A DNA stretch of 40,501 bases from an uncultured Bacteroidales bacterium (GCA_934692905.1 CAKUUM010000015.1:1-40501), one strand, 5' to 3'. Shown: positions 1 through 8,530, counted from the first letter of the stretch. Translations and numbers: made by a program. The notes: generated by a model not told the origin, from the sequence alone.

Positions 1-70
1 TGCCTCGTGTGAGGCTCATGATCTTCTTACGACGGTTGCGCGAAGCAACGTGATTTACTGATCTTGGCAT
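1..70 (-). CDS. rplT: 50S ribosomal protein L20, N-terminal fragment (cut by window edge)
   Basis: The reverse strand from position 70 reads MPRSVNHVASRNRRKK..., the basic, highly conserved N-terminus of ribosomal protein L20, which binds 23S rRNA early in large-subunit assembly. Only about 23 codons are inside the window; the rest lies beyond the left edge. It sits 34 bp downstream of rpmI, the usual infC-rpmI-rplT order. In many bacteria L20 represses its own operon by binding the leader mRNA. The hairpin between infC and rpmI could serve this, but that is inference. Confidence 0.9.
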   Translation of the reverse strand, partial: MPRSVNHVASRNRRKKIMSLTRG

Positions 71-104
71 AGTTCTGTACTACAAATGTTTGGTGGTTAA
101 TAAC

Positions 105-302
105 TTAGCGGAGCAACAACATCTCGCGTACGGAACGCATATTTGTTTGGTCCACCATTGCAACGTGAGTCAAGTTGCGTTTCTGTTTCTTGGTCTTCTT
201 CGTCAGGATGTGACTCTTGTAAGCGTGTTTACGCTTCACTTTACCCGTTCCGGTAAGAGCGAATCTTTTTTTGGCACCGGAATTAGTCTTTACCTTTGGC
301 AT
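105..302 (-). CDS. rpmI: 50S ribosomal protein L35
   Basis: A 65-residue, strongly basic protein that begins MPKVKTNSGAKKRF and contains the lysine-rich HILTKKTKKQKRNL segment. Length and sequence match ribosomal protein L35, a small component of the large ribosomal subunit. It is the middle gene of infC-rpmI-rplT, read leftward. The gap to infC is 93 bp and holds a strong hairpin and a short dispersed repeat, so expression relative to infC may be tuned there. The start is unambiguous because the conserved N-terminus begins at this Met. Confidence 0.97.
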   Translation of the reverse strand: MPKVKTNSGAKKRFALTGTGKVKRKHAYKSHILTKKTKKQKRNLTHVAMVDQTNMRSVREMLLLR

Positions 303-333
303 TTTGTTTATAATTTAGTTTGTTTATATTTAA

Positions 334-365
334 GGTCTCGGGCAGCCATTGGTGGCCCTGAGACC
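334..365 (-). promoter_or_regulatory. Hairpin between infC and rpmI
   Basis: GGTCTC (334-339) pairs with GAGACC (360-365), and GGGC (340-343) with GCCC (355-358), leaving a single bulged base. This makes a 10-bp stem with an 11-nt loop in the infC-rpmI spacer. No T-run follows on the transcribed strand, so it is not a standard terminator. It may stabilise the mRNA end or take part in L20-type autoregulation; the second role is inference. Confidence 0.55.
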
Positions 366-370
366 ATATC

Positions 371-399
371 TATTTACGATTTACGAATGTACGATTTAC
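371..399 (+). repeat. ATTTACGATTTACGA dispersed repeat, copy A
   Basis: TATTTACGATTTACGAATGT followed by ACGATTTAC. It overlaps the infC stop codon and lies beside the infC-rpmI hairpin. Copies occur at 32011-32045 and, inverted, at 36581-36610. Confidence 0.7.
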
Positions 400-950
400 T
401 TTTTGGGTGCGATATTTACAATCATACGCTTACCCTCCAACTTGGGCATCGCCTCCACCTTGCCGTACTCCTCAAGATCGTTCGCGAAACGCGCCAACAG
501 CAATTCGCCTTGCTCCTTGAACAAGATACTGCGCCCGCGGAAGAACACATACGCCTTTACCTTGTTGCCGTCTTTCAAGAACTCCTGCGCATGCTTGAGT
601 TTGAAGTTATAGTCGTGCTCGTCTGTCTGCGGTCCGAAACGTATCTCTTTGATTATCACTTTCGCCGAGTTCGCTTTCTGCTCTTTCTCCTTGCGTTTCT
701 TCTGATAGAGGAACTTCTGATAGTCCAGCACACGGCAAACGGGCGGTGCCGCATTTGGCGAAATTTCTACGAGATCCAAGTTCTGCTCATCCGCTATGCG
801 CATTGCCTGCTCATACGAATAGATCCCCTGCTCTACATTGTCGCCCACAAGGCGTACTTCCCTCACGCCGCGAATCTTGTCATTGATGCGGTTGGGCATT
901 TCTTTCTCTTGGCGGCCACGGCGTTGCGGGCCATTCTGTGGATTTGCTAT
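396..950 (-). CDS. infC: Translation initiation factor IF-3, probable AUA start
   Basis: IF-3 binds the 30S subunit, blocks premature 50S joining and proofreads initiator tRNA and start codon. The protein carries the family N-domain (RINDKIRGVREVRLVGDN), the motif LVEISPNAAPPVCRVLDY and the C-domain KEIRFGPQTDEHDYNFKLKH. The first ATG is at 899, but the frame stays open upstream and continues 17 codons to an ATA at 950-948. That ATA lies 8 nt after a perfect GGAGG (959-963 on this strand), an unusually good ribosome site for this genome. IF-3 genes commonly use AUU, AUC or AUA starts for autoregulation, since IF-3 rejects such codons. The extended product is about 184 residues, with a basic leader as in homologues. 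If ATG 899 is used, the protein is 167 residues. Confidence 0.9.
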   Translation of the reverse strand: MANPQNGPQRRGRQEKEMPNRINDKIRGVREVRLVGDNVEQGIYSYEQAMRIADEQNLDLVEISPNAAPPVCRVLDYQKFLYQKKRKEKEQKANSAKVIIKEIRFGPQTDEHDYNFKLKHAQEFLKDGNKVKAYVFFRGRSILFKEQGELLLARFANDLEEYGKVEAMPKLEGKRMIVNIAPKK

Positions 951-981
951 AGTTGTATCCTCCTTGCTAATAATTCGGGTG

Positions 982-989
982 CAAAATTA
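982..989 (-). promoter_or_regulatory. Bacteroidota -7 box TAATTTTG upstream of infC
   Basis: On the reverse strand the sequence AAAAAGCAGTAATTTTGC occurs about 30 nt before the infC ribosome site. TAATTTTG fits the TAnnTTTG consensus of the Bacteroidota primary sigma factor. The predicted transcript start near 975 leaves a leader of about 25 nt to the AUA start. Confidence 0.7.
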
Positions 990-1162
990 CTGCTTTTTTC
1001 CGAACTCGCAAAATTATTTTTATAAAAAAATGAAAGTTGTTTTGACCTGCGGTATTATGTATTCTTTTAGCGGGTCTGTCGCGGGGTGTATGTCATATTT
1101 TGCATTTTCCCCACCATCTTCCATCTGTCGGCTCGCCAACCAGCTAACTAACCGCCCCTATT

Positions 1163-1226
1163 TATATACACACATATTATACACACGATACACGCACGCG
1201 CGCAGGCGCATGCGTGCATAATATAT
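1163..1226. other. Alternating purine-pyrimidine tract with imperfect hairpin
   Basis: The infC-yidC divergent spacer (about 490 bp, no gene seen) contains a run of nearly alternating purine and pyrimidine, first TA/CA-rich, then CG-rich. Inside it, ACGCACGCGC (1192-1201) pairs with GCGCATGCGT (1206-1215) with one mismatch and a 4-nt loop. Such tracts can adopt Z-DNA or cruciform structure; no function is shown. Confidence 0.5.
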
Positions 1227-1394
1227 AGGTTTGCAAAAAGGTTAGTTGACAAGTCGGCATTTGCAAATTGCGCATTGATTTTCCCTGATTTTTCCCTGAC
1301 CTTACCCTGCGGATAGGTGCTGCCCCCCCCGCCGTCTTTGGCATGTTTGCCATTTGTTTTTCGGGAACCTCTTTTATAATCCAAATAAATTGAG

Positions 1395-1402
1395 TAACTT
1401 TG
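1395..1402 (+). promoter_or_regulatory. Bacteroidota -7 box TAACTTTG upstream of yidC
   Basis: TAACTTTG followed by GC lies 40 nt before the yidC start codon, matching the TAnnTTTG promoter element. It would give a leader of roughly 30-35 nt. Confidence 0.75.
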
Positions 1403-1442
1403 CAGACTTTTTGTGCAACTAATCGCGAAAATACAATAAGGA

Positions 1443-3377
1443 ATGGATAAAAATACATGGATTGGCTTCCTACTGATAGCCGTAATCATTGTGGGGTTCT
1501 CCCTGCTGAACCGACCTTCTAAAGAGCAACTGGCTGAACGTCAGCGCATTCAGGACTCCATCGCCCTCGTTCAGGCGCAAGAGCGGGAAGCGCAGATGCT
1601 GTCCGAGCAATTGTCGCAAGAGGTACAGTCTGCGCAAAACAGCGAGGCGGTTGCCACAACCGACCACGAGGCATTGGAGCAGCAAGTGGCTGCCATTTAT
1701 GGTCCTTTCGCACCTGCTGCCAAAGGTGAAGAGGGGTTGGTAATCATTGAGAACGAGAAAGTTCGGTTGGGGATTGCCCGTCGTGGCGGACGTATCGCCC
1801 AAGCCGAACTGAAAGAGTACAAGGCGTATGGCGACACGGTGAACGACCTCTGCCTATTCCATGGCGACGAGAGTACGCAGAGTTTCACACTTGTGACGCA
1901 GAACAACCGTATTCTCTCTACGCAAAACCTTTACTTCCAACCGGTTGACCTGCATACCGATACCACAGGCACCACGCTGGTAATGCGTCTGCTGACGAAC
2001 ATCGAGGGCAGTTATATGGACTTCGTCTATACCCTGCCCGCAGACGACTATATGGTGCGTATGAGCATCCAACCGCACGAAATGCAGACTGCTCTGGCGC
2101 AGAACATGACCTCCATGGAGATGAATTGGGCGGTGACCATACCCCAACAGGAGCGCGGGCGCAAGTTCGAGGAGAAGTATGCACGCCTGCAATATATGTT
2201 CGTGGGCGGCGATATGGAGACGCTTTCCGAGCAGAAGCACGCCTTGAAGAACGAGCCGAGCCGTATCCGCTGGATTGCGTACAAAGACCAGTTTTTCTCC
2301 ACCGTGATGATTGCCGACGAGGCATTCACCTCCACCACGTTGGAATCCACGCCGCTGGCGGAGTTCAGCCATTATATCAAGGAGTACAAGACCACCACCA
2401 GCGTACCCCTTGACGTGACGGGCAAGAAGCCCACCTCTTTCCGCTACTACCTCGGCCCCAACCACTACAACACCCTCAAGGCGTATGACAAAGACGTTGC
2501 CAAAGAGGATGAGTTGCACCTCAAAGAGTTGGTGCCGCTGGGCTGGAAGATTGTGAGTTGGATAAACAAGATATTGGTCATTCCGATGTTCGACTTGTTC
2601 ACCTCGTGGGGTTTGCATATTGGTATCATTATCTTGCTTATGACGCTGGTTATCAAGTTGATAATCCTGCCGTTTGTATTTGCATCGTACAAGTCGAGTG
2701 CCAAGATGCGTGTGCTGAAGCCGCAGTTGGACGAGATAAATGCTAAGTACCCGCCCGAGAAGATGCAGGAGCGTCAGCAGGCTACTATGGCGCTCTACCA
2801 GCGCGCCGGTGTGAGCCCTATGTCGGGCTGTTTGCCGATGTTGTTCCAGTTCCCGATATTGATGGCTATGTTCTGGTTTCTGCCGACGGCTATTGAGTTG
2901 CGCGGTCAGTCGCTCTTCTGGGCGGACGACCTGTCCACATACGATACACTCATCTCGTGGAGCCACCCGATACCGCTGTTCGGCACGCACCTCAGCCTGT
3001 TCTGCTTGCTGATGACCGTGGTGAACTTCTTGTACACCTATATCAATATGCAGACGCAATCCACCGACCCGAATATGAAGTTTATGAAGTGGATGATGTA
3101 CCTCATGCCCCTGATGTTCCTGTTTATCTTCAACGACTATGCAGCCGGTTTGAGTTACTATTATCTTGTCAGTCTGCTGATTACCATCCTGCAAACGATG
3201 ATTTTCCGCTGGTCTATCAACGACGAGAAACTCCTTGCGCAGATGGAAGCCAACGCCAAGAAGAAGGGCGGTGGACAGAAGAAGTCGGGCTTGATGGCAC
3301 GGCTCGAGAAGATGCAACAAGAACAACAACGCATGGCACGTGAGAATGCCAAGGCGCAAGCCAAGAAAATGCGATGA
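1443..3377 (+). CDS. yidC: Membrane protein insertase YidC
   Basis: YidC inserts and folds inner-membrane proteins, alone or with SecYEG. The 644-residue protein starts with a membrane anchor (about residues 5-20, WIGFLLIAVIIVGFSLL). A large periplasmic domain follows, as in Gram-negative YidC. The conserved C-terminal insertase domain starts near residue 385 with several membrane helices, including LHIGIIILLMTLVIKLIILP and SGCLPMLFQFPILMAMFWFL. The C-terminus is basic and rich in Lys, Gln and Arg, as expected for a ribosome-facing tail. Length and architecture are normal for Bacteroidota. It is the first gene after the 1395 promoter; the next gene overlaps its stop by 4 bp (ATGA), so the two are translationally coupled. 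Confidence 0.97.
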   Translation: MDKNTWIGFLLIAVIIVGFSLLNRPSKEQLAERQRIQDSIALVQAQEREAQMLSEQLSQEVQSAQNSEAVATTDHEALEQQVAAIYGPFAPAAKGEEGLVIIENEKVRLGIARRGGRIAQAELKEYKAYGDTVNDLCLFHGDESTQSFTLVTQNNRILSTQNLYFQPVDLHTDTTGTTLVMRLLTNIEGSYMDFVYTLPADDYMVRMSIQPHEMQTALAQNMTSMEMNWAVTIPQQERGRKFEEKYARLQYMFVGGDMETLSEQKHALKNEPSRIRWIAYKDQFFSTVMIADEAFTSTTLESTPLAEFSHYIKEYKTTTSVPLDVTGKKPTSFRYYLGPNHYNTLKAYDKDVAKEDELHLKELVPLGWKIVSWINKILVIPMFDLFTSWGLHIGIIILLMTLVIKLIILPFVFASYKSSAKMRVLKPQLDEINAKYPPEKMQERQQATMALYQRAGVSPMSGCLPMLFQFPILMAMFWFLPTAIELRGQSLFWADDLSTYDTLISWSHPIPLFGTHLSLFCLLMTVVNFLYTYINMQTQSTDPNMKFMKWMMYLMPLMFLFIFNDYAAGLSYYYLVSLLITILQTMIFRWSINDEKLLAQMEANAKKKGGGQKKSGLMARLEKMQQEQQRMARENAKAQAKKMR

Positions 3378-4135
3378 AACCGATACTACTGATAGCCCTG
3401 TGCTCGTTGAGCATGGGGCTGTTTGCTTCCGAAACGGGGACAGGCACTCCAACCTCTAACAGCGTAAGCGGTCTCGCCTCTAATAGCGATAGCGTTCCCC
3501 GTTATACTTTCAGCGATTTCTTCGATGCCCTCGACCTGCCTACGGTTTTGGGTGCAGGCGTCACGCCCAACGGCATAGAGAGTGCTACCTTCAATTCGTC
3601 CATGCGCCTTGCATGGCGTCACCACAAGGGGTATGGCACGTATGTCTTTATAGCCTTCGACACCCACAGCAACACCTACGACTCCCTTTCTGTGGCGGGT
3701 ACCAACGTGCGCACGGGCGAGGTGTGGTACTATGAGATAGGTATGGGATTGGGCTACCGAATCCCGTTGGTCAAAGACCTCCGTGCGTACTACGCACAGC
3801 CGTATTTCAACAGGTTTGACTTCTTTGCATACATTCAACCCGGCGTATCTATCCCGTATGTCAAGACTGTGGTGCCATACAATGAAGCAGACGCTGACAA
3901 TAGCGGTAGCGGCCTCTATGAACTGCGTGACCACTTTACTGCCGTACCCACATTGCGTTTTGGTGCCGGGGTGGAGTGGTTCATTATGCCCAACTTCGGG
4001 GTCTTTGCCGAAGCGGCTTATATACAGCACCTTACGCCTACCATTATCGAGCAGGCAGCCATCGATAAGGGTTCCATCAGCCACCCGTCAGGACCTCTTG
4101 TCTTCTCCATAGGCTTGTCGCTGTTCTTCAAGTAA
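3374..4135 (+). CDS. Predicted outer membrane beta-barrel protein, function unknown
   Basis: 253 residues starting with a clear signal peptide (MKPILLIALCSLSMGLFAS), then a Ser/Thr/Gly-rich linker. Alternating hydrophobic/aromatic segments follow, such as LAWRHHKGYGTYVFIAFD, and the end is VFSIGLSLFFK. A terminal aromatic residue after a beta-strand is typical of proteins assembled by the Bam complex, so a small outer membrane barrel is the best reading. I do not recognise the family. The ATG overlaps the yidC stop by 4 bp, which fixes the start and places it in the yidC operon. It may be a surface or scaffold protein made together with membrane-insertion machinery, but nothing in the sequence proves a role. 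Confidence 0.75.
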   Translation: MKPILLIALCSLSMGLFASETGTGTPTSNSVSGLASNSDSVPRYTFSDFFDALDLPTVLGAGVTPNGIESATFNSSMRLAWRHHKGYGTYVFIAFDTHSNTYDSLSVAGTNVRTGEVWYYEIGMGLGYRIPLVKDLRAYYAQPYFNRFDFFAYIQPGVSIPYVKTVVPYNEADADNSGSGLYELRDHFTAVPTLRFGAGVEWFIMPNFGVFAEAAYIQHLTPTIIEQAAIDKGSISHPSGPLVFSIGLSLFFK

Positions 4136-4193
4136 TTCTTACCTGAAAAGGGTGATTTTTTTGCACTCTCTTGTGATTCTGCATTTTTTGTTG

Positions 4194-4201
4194 TACCTTT
4201 G
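4194..4201 (+). promoter_or_regulatory. Bacteroidota -7 box TACCTTTG
   Basis: TTGTACCTTTGTACG lies about 80 nt before the ATG at 4279 and matches TAnnTTTG. It probably drives the unit holding the T9SS cargo gene and the genes behind it. Confidence 0.7.
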
Positions 4202-4278
4202 TACGCTTAAAGTGCCGCAATCCTGTGTGTAGTTCGCGAGGCGTGGTGCTGAGGGCAATACTAAATCCATTGGGGACC

Positions 4279-5583
4279 ATGAAGAAAGTCATCATCGGCA
4301 TATTACTAACCCTGTCCATACCCCTCTACGCCTTGCACGTAGAGTGTGTAGGCAAGGCGGTGCAGTTGCTCAACGAGGGCGACACGCTCCTGCTGTTCGC
4401 CTCCAAGCCCGAACTCAAAACCACCGGCGGACTGGGTGCAACCGATTGGTATCGCCTGCCCGACACCATCACGCCTGTGCAGAGCGGCACTGACTACCTC
4501 TACCCCGAGCATGGCGCGAGCTATATGCTCAAGTTGCCCGATGCACGCGAGGTCTTCTGGGTATTCGACTACGACAGCCTCCGCCCCCGTGTGACGGACA
4601 TCAGCGCGGATTTGCAGTGCACTGAGACACAACTCACGCTCTCCGGCACGGTGCCTGCCATCACCTACCGCAGACCCAACGGGCTCACGCGCACGTACGC
4701 GCGCACGTGTTCCATATCTTATCGTGATGCCGCGTGGGACGACTCCAACGAGGCATGGGCTGACTCGCTGGCGGTTTCCGAACAGGATTTCAAGACTTCC
4801 ATGACCGTCGGGGCACCTGCCGTGCAGACCGACTTTGCTATCTACGACCTCCTCGCGCAACAGTTGGACTTGTCTGCGGATACACTCTATTCACCTGTCT
4901 ATGAACCCGTTGCGTTGAAAGCGCACCCCGTGACAATCACTACCACGCGCGGTCAGAAAGGCGAGTTGAGCAACGAGGTCAACCGCCCCTACGACAAAGG
5001 CGACATTCTCAGTATGTCCGCGCCGTTGGAGGTGCAGTTCCGCGCCAACGGACTCAATGCCGAGTACTACCAGTGGCGTCTCTACAAGGGCTCCTCGCTG
5101 CTCGTCAAGCGTGCCGATGCCGAACATCGCTACACCTTCTCCGCCCCCGGCAGTTATCGTGCCGTAGTGGATGTCAGCAACGCGCATTGTACCTTGGACT
5201 CGGTGGAGTTCACCATCTCTATCAGTGAGTCTATGTTGTTGGTTCCCAACGTGTTCACACCCAACGGCGATGGTGCAAACGATGAGTTCCGTGTGGCGTA
5301 CAGGTCGCTCAAGGAGTTCCATTGCTGGGTCTATAATCGTTGGGGCATGCTCGTATATCAGTGGAGCGATCCCGCAAAAGGTTGGGACGGCACCATCAAC
5401 GGTCAGCCTGCGCCCGAGGGGGCATACTACTACGTCATTCGCGCCTTGGGCACAGACGCCGCACCCAATGCCAAATACACCATCAAACCTGCCTACAAAC
5501 GGGCGGTCAAGAAGCAAAGCGACTCCATGATAGGTGTCTATCAGTTGTCGGGGGCGGTTAATCTGCTTCGCGGAGGAAAATAG
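4279..5583 (+). CDS. Secreted protein with T9SS type-B C-terminal sorting domain
   Basis: The start at 4279 gives a signal peptide MKKVIIGILLTLSIPLYA; the frame is open further upstream, but those codons lie before the signal. The protein is 434 residues. A PKD-like segment (about residues 255-320) contains EYYQWRLYKGSSLL and GSYRAVVDVSNAHC. From about residue 320 comes VPNVFTPNGDGANDEFRV, then VYNRWGMLVYQW, GWDGTINGQPAPEGAYYYVI. This is the gliding-motility-associated (CHU_C, type B) C-terminal domain that directs export by the type IX system, usually in partnership with PorP/SprF-like proteins. It is therefore expected to reach the outer membrane or the medium. Its substrate is unknown. A PorE-like T9SS component is encoded at 22.5-24.6 kb. 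Confidence 0.88.
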   Translation: MKKVIIGILLTLSIPLYALHVECVGKAVQLLNEGDTLLLFASKPELKTTGGLGATDWYRLPDTITPVQSGTDYLYPEHGASYMLKLPDAREVFWVFDYDSLRPRVTDISADLQCTETQLTLSGTVPAITYRRPNGLTRTYARTCSISYRDAAWDDSNEAWADSLAVSEQDFKTSMTVGAPAVQTDFAIYDLLAQQLDLSADTLYSPVYEPVALKAHPVTITTTRGQKGELSNEVNRPYDKGDILSMSAPLEVQFRANGLNAEYYQWRLYKGSSLLVKRADAEHRYTFSAPGSYRAVVDVSNAHCTLDSVEFTISISESMLLVPNVFTPNGDGANDEFRVAYRSLKEFHCWVYNRWGMLVYQWSDPAKGWDGTINGQPAPEGAYYYVIRALGTDAAPNAKYTIKPAYKRAVKKQSDSMIGVYQLSGAVNLLRGGK

Positions 5584-5584
5584 T

Positions 5585-6361
5585 ATGCCGGAGCCGATGC
5601 ACATACCCTATCTTCCTAATCTTCAGCCGCTTGCTATCAGCGAAGTGGCAGAGGTGTTGGCTGCGATGCCGCCCTGCGGGCGTATCGGTTGTGTGAATTG
5701 GAGCGACACTTTCCCTGCTCACCCGACTACGGTTCTGCACCTTGCCCATACGGGTACCATGCTCTTTGTGCGTTTTGAGGTGCAGGGTAGGGGACTGCGC
5801 GCGATGCACACCCATGACCTTGAACATGTAAACGAGGACTCTTGCGTGGAGTTTTTTGTCACCAATGCCGACCAATCCCGATATTTCAATTTCGAGTTCA
5901 ACTGCATCGGTGTATGCAATGCCTCGCACCGCGTCAGCAAATCCGAAGACGTCCACCGTCTCACACCCGATGAACTCCATAGTATTCTGCGCCACTCGTC
6001 AATAACCACGTCTCCCTCTTCCGAACCCCTCCAACCCCTCTCCGCCCCTTTCGACCTCCGCAATGGCGACTTCTGCTGGTCCATCACCGTAGGCATCCCA
6101 CTGTCATTATTGAACATCACCCCCGCCATATTCACCACACCAGAGACTTTGCAGACTGCCGCTCCCGATACTATGTCAAACGGAGCCCTCACCCTCCGCG
6201 GCAACTTCTACAAGTGTGGCGACCTCACCTCCGAACCCCACTACTTGAGTTGGGCACCCGTCACTTTCCCCCGCCCCAACTTCCACCTCCCCGCTTTCTT
6301 TGGCACCTTAATACTTGAGCCAATCTATCAACCATTGACTAAACAACAAACCAATAAATAA
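5585..6361 (+). CDS. Carbohydrate-binding family 9-like protein
   Basis: 258 residues from the ATG at 5585, preceded by GGAGG with about 8 nt spacing and starting 1 nt after the stop of the upstream gene. It resembles CBM9_2/DOMON-type proteins of Bacteroidota: MLFVRFEVQGRGLRAMHT, NEDSCVEFFVTNADQSRY, NFEFNCIGVCNASH, then FCWSITVGIPLSLL and LRGNFYKCGD. The order of these strands, including the NEDSCVEFF and FNCIG segments, is typical of the family. There is no signal peptide, so a cytoplasmic location is likely. It may bind a sugar or similar ligand, but the ligand is not visible. A Pro/Ser-rich loop (about residues 141-155) may be a linker. The stop is followed directly by the ATG of the M3 peptidase. 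Confidence 0.75.
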   Translation: MPEPMHIPYLPNLQPLAISEVAEVLAAMPPCGRIGCVNWSDTFPAHPTTVLHLAHTGTMLFVRFEVQGRGLRAMHTHDLEHVNEDSCVEFFVTNADQSRYFNFEFNCIGVCNASHRVSKSEDVHRLTPDELHSILRHSSITTSPSSEPLQPLSAPFDLRNGDFCWSITVGIPLSLLNITPAIFTTPETLQTAAPDTMSNGALTLRGNFYKCGDLTSEPHYLSWAPVTFPRPNFHLPAFFGTLILEPIYQPLTKQQTNK

Positions 6362-8506
6362 ATGAAGAAACTTTTAATTGCTATGGCTGCTATTGCAGTT
6401 TCCGTCTCGGCGATGGCCGAGACCAATCCGTTCTTCGACTACAAGAACTGGAAGACCCCACACCAGACGTATCCCTTCAACGAGATTCGTCCTGAGCACT
6501 ACATGCCCGCCTTCGAGGAGGGAATGAAACAAGGCTTTGCGGAGATTGACGCCATTGCCAACAACCCCGCGGCACCCACTTTCCAAAACACCATCGAGGC
6601 GTACGAGAAGTCGGGGCAACTCCTCTCCATTGTGGCTGGCTGCTTCTACAACCTCACCCACGCGGAGACCAACGAGCAACTCCAGCAGATTGAGATGGAA
6701 CTCTCGCCCAAGATGTCGGAGTACTCGGCTACCATCCGTTTGAACGAGAAACTCTTCCAGCGCATCAAGGCGGTGTACGACCAGCGCGGCTCGCTCCACC
6801 TCAACAAGGAGCAGGCTAAGTTGCTTGATGACATCTACGAGTCCTTTGCCAACAACGGTGCCAACCTCAGCCCCGAAGACAAACAGACGTACCGTGAGTT
6901 GTCGGCACGCCTCAGCAAACTGACGCTCACCTACGGTCAGAACGTGCTCAAGGCGACCAACGCATGGACTATGCTCGTCACCCGTGAGGAGGACCTCGCC
7001 GGCATCAACGACGACACCAAAGCCATGCTCCGCGCCAACGCCGAGAAGGCGGGCAAAGAGGGCTGGCTGCTCAACCTTAAGCCCACCACCTACATCCCTG
7101 TGATGCAGGACTGCGCCAACCGCGACCTACGCCGCGAACTCTACACGGCATACAACAGTCGTTGCATTGGTGGCGAGTATGATAACACTCAGGTAATCAT
7201 CGATATAGCCAACACCCGCCTTGAGTTGGCTAAACTCTTCGGCAAGCGCAACTACGCCGAGAAGTCGCTCTACAAGACCTGCGCCGACAACCAGGAGACC
7301 GTCATGTCGTTCCTCGACCAACTGCGCGAGAACTACATGCCCGTAGCACGTCAGGAAGTGGTTGAGTTGCAGGAGTTTGCTACCGCACACGGCTTCTACA
7401 CCACGCTCCAACCGTGGGACTGGAGTTTCTACTCCAAGCAACTCAAAGAGGAGAAATACGCCATCTCCGATGACGTACTCCGTCCCTATTTTGAACTCGA
7501 GAATGTCAAGCAAGGTGTCTTCGGGCTCGCAAAACGCCTCTACGGACTGACATTCAAGGAGAACAAGAACATCCAAGTGTACAATCCCGAGGTGTCGGCT
7601 TACGATGTCTTCGACCAGAAGGGCAACTTCATCGCTGTGTACTATTGCGACTTCCACCCGCGTGACGGCAAGCGTGGCGGCGCATGGATGAACGACTTCC
7701 AACCGCAGTACCGCGAGGGCAAGAAAGACCACCGTCCGCACATTGTCAACGTGATGAACTTCACCCGCGCAACGGCTGACAAGCCCGCTCTGCTCACCTA
7801 CGACGAGGTCGAGACCTTCCTCCACGAGTTCGGTCACGCCCTCCACGGCATGCTCACCAAGTGCCAGTATTCGGCACTCTCGGGCACCAGCGTACCCCGC
7901 GACTTTGTCGAGTTGCCCTCGCAGTTCAACGAGAACTTCCTCAGCGAGAAGGAGTTCCTTGACACCTTTGCCAAGCACTATCAGACGGGCGAGACCATCC
8001 CGCAAGAACTGATTGACAAGATTCAGGCGTCCAACACCTACCACGCTGCCTATGCGTGCGTGCGCCAACTCTCGTTCTGCTACCTCGACATGGCATGGCA
8101 CACCCTCACCGCACCCTTCACTGTTCCCGCCGACCTGACCACCGAAGAGGCTGTCATCAAGTTCGGCAACGATGCTATGAAGCCGGTTGAGATTCTGCCC
8201 AACGTGCCTGGCACGCAGATGGAGACCGCGTTCACCCACATCTTCTCGGGCGGCTACGCAGCCGGTTACTACTCGTATAAGTGGTCTGAACTCCTTGATG
8301 CTGATGCATTTAGCGTATTCAAAGAGGCTCAGAAGAAGAACGGTTCTATCTTCGACAAGAAGGCAGCCGACCTCTTCCGCAAGAATATCCTTGAGCGCGG
8401 TGGCACTGAGAAGCCGATGGACCTCTACCGCCGTTTCCGTGGTGGCGAACCCACCGTCAACGCCCTCCTCGAGCGCGATGGCATCAAGGCGATTGTAATC
8501 AAGTAA
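6362..8506 (+). CDS. dcp: M3 family zinc oligopeptidase / peptidyl-dipeptidase (Dcp-like)
   Basis: 714 residues with a signal peptide MKKLLIAMAAIAVSVSAMA, so probably periplasmic. The zinc site is HEFGH at residues 488-492 (FLHEFGHALHGML), with the third ligand in the downstream segment VELPSQFNENF. This is the M3 (thimet oligopeptidase/Dcp) signature; these enzymes cut short peptides, and Dcp releases C-terminal dipeptides. Further family motifs are NVMNFTRA, LLTYDEVETFLHEFG and FSGGYAAGYYSYKWSE. Length is normal. It begins directly after the upstream stop (TAA then ATG), so it is coupled to the CBM9-like gene, and a strong terminator follows. Dcp versus another M3 subgroup is not fully separable by eye. 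Confidence 0.9.
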   Translation: MKKLLIAMAAIAVSVSAMAETNPFFDYKNWKTPHQTYPFNEIRPEHYMPAFEEGMKQGFAEIDAIANNPAAPTFQNTIEAYEKSGQLLSIVAGCFYNLTHAETNEQLQQIEMELSPKMSEYSATIRLNEKLFQRIKAVYDQRGSLHLNKEQAKLLDDIYESFANNGANLSPEDKQTYRELSARLSKLTLTYGQNVLKATNAWTMLVTREEDLAGINDDTKAMLRANAEKAGKEGWLLNLKPTTYIPVMQDCANRDLRRELYTAYNSRCIGGEYDNTQVIIDIANTRLELAKLFGKRNYAEKSLYKTCADNQETVMSFLDQLRENYMPVARQEVVELQEFATAHGFYTTLQPWDWSFYSKQLKEEKYAISDDVLRPYFELENVKQGVFGLAKRLYGLTFKENKNIQVYNPEVSAYDVFDQKGNFIAVYYCDFHPRDGKRGGAWMNDFQPQYREGKKDHRPHIVNVMNFTRATADKPALLTYDEVETFLHEFGHALHGMLTKCQYSALSGTSVPRDFVELPSQFNENFLSEKEFLDTFAKHYQTGETIPQELIDKIQASNTYHAAYACVRQLSFCYLDMAWHTLTAPFTVPADLTTEEAVIKFGNDAMKPVEILPNVPGTQMETAFTHIFSGGYAAGYYSYKWSELLDADAFSVFKEAQKKNGSIFDKKAADLFRKNILERGGTEKPMDLYRRFRGGEPTVNALLERDGIKAIVIK

Positions 8507-8530
8507 CCGCTTATATATTAAGGATTTGAA

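Noticed and set aside
90..1025. A 311-codon plus-strand frame opposite infC and rpmI
   Set aside because: It runs antisense to clearly recognised ribosomal genes and has no family features; it is a shadow of their codon use.
1854..3452. A 532-codon minus-strand frame opposite yidC
   Set aside because: YidC on the plus strand is unmistakable; the reverse frame is a composition artefact.
7127..8239. A 370-codon minus-strand frame inside the M3 peptidase gene
   Set aside because: The plus-strand frame carries the HEFGH zinc site and the full family pattern.
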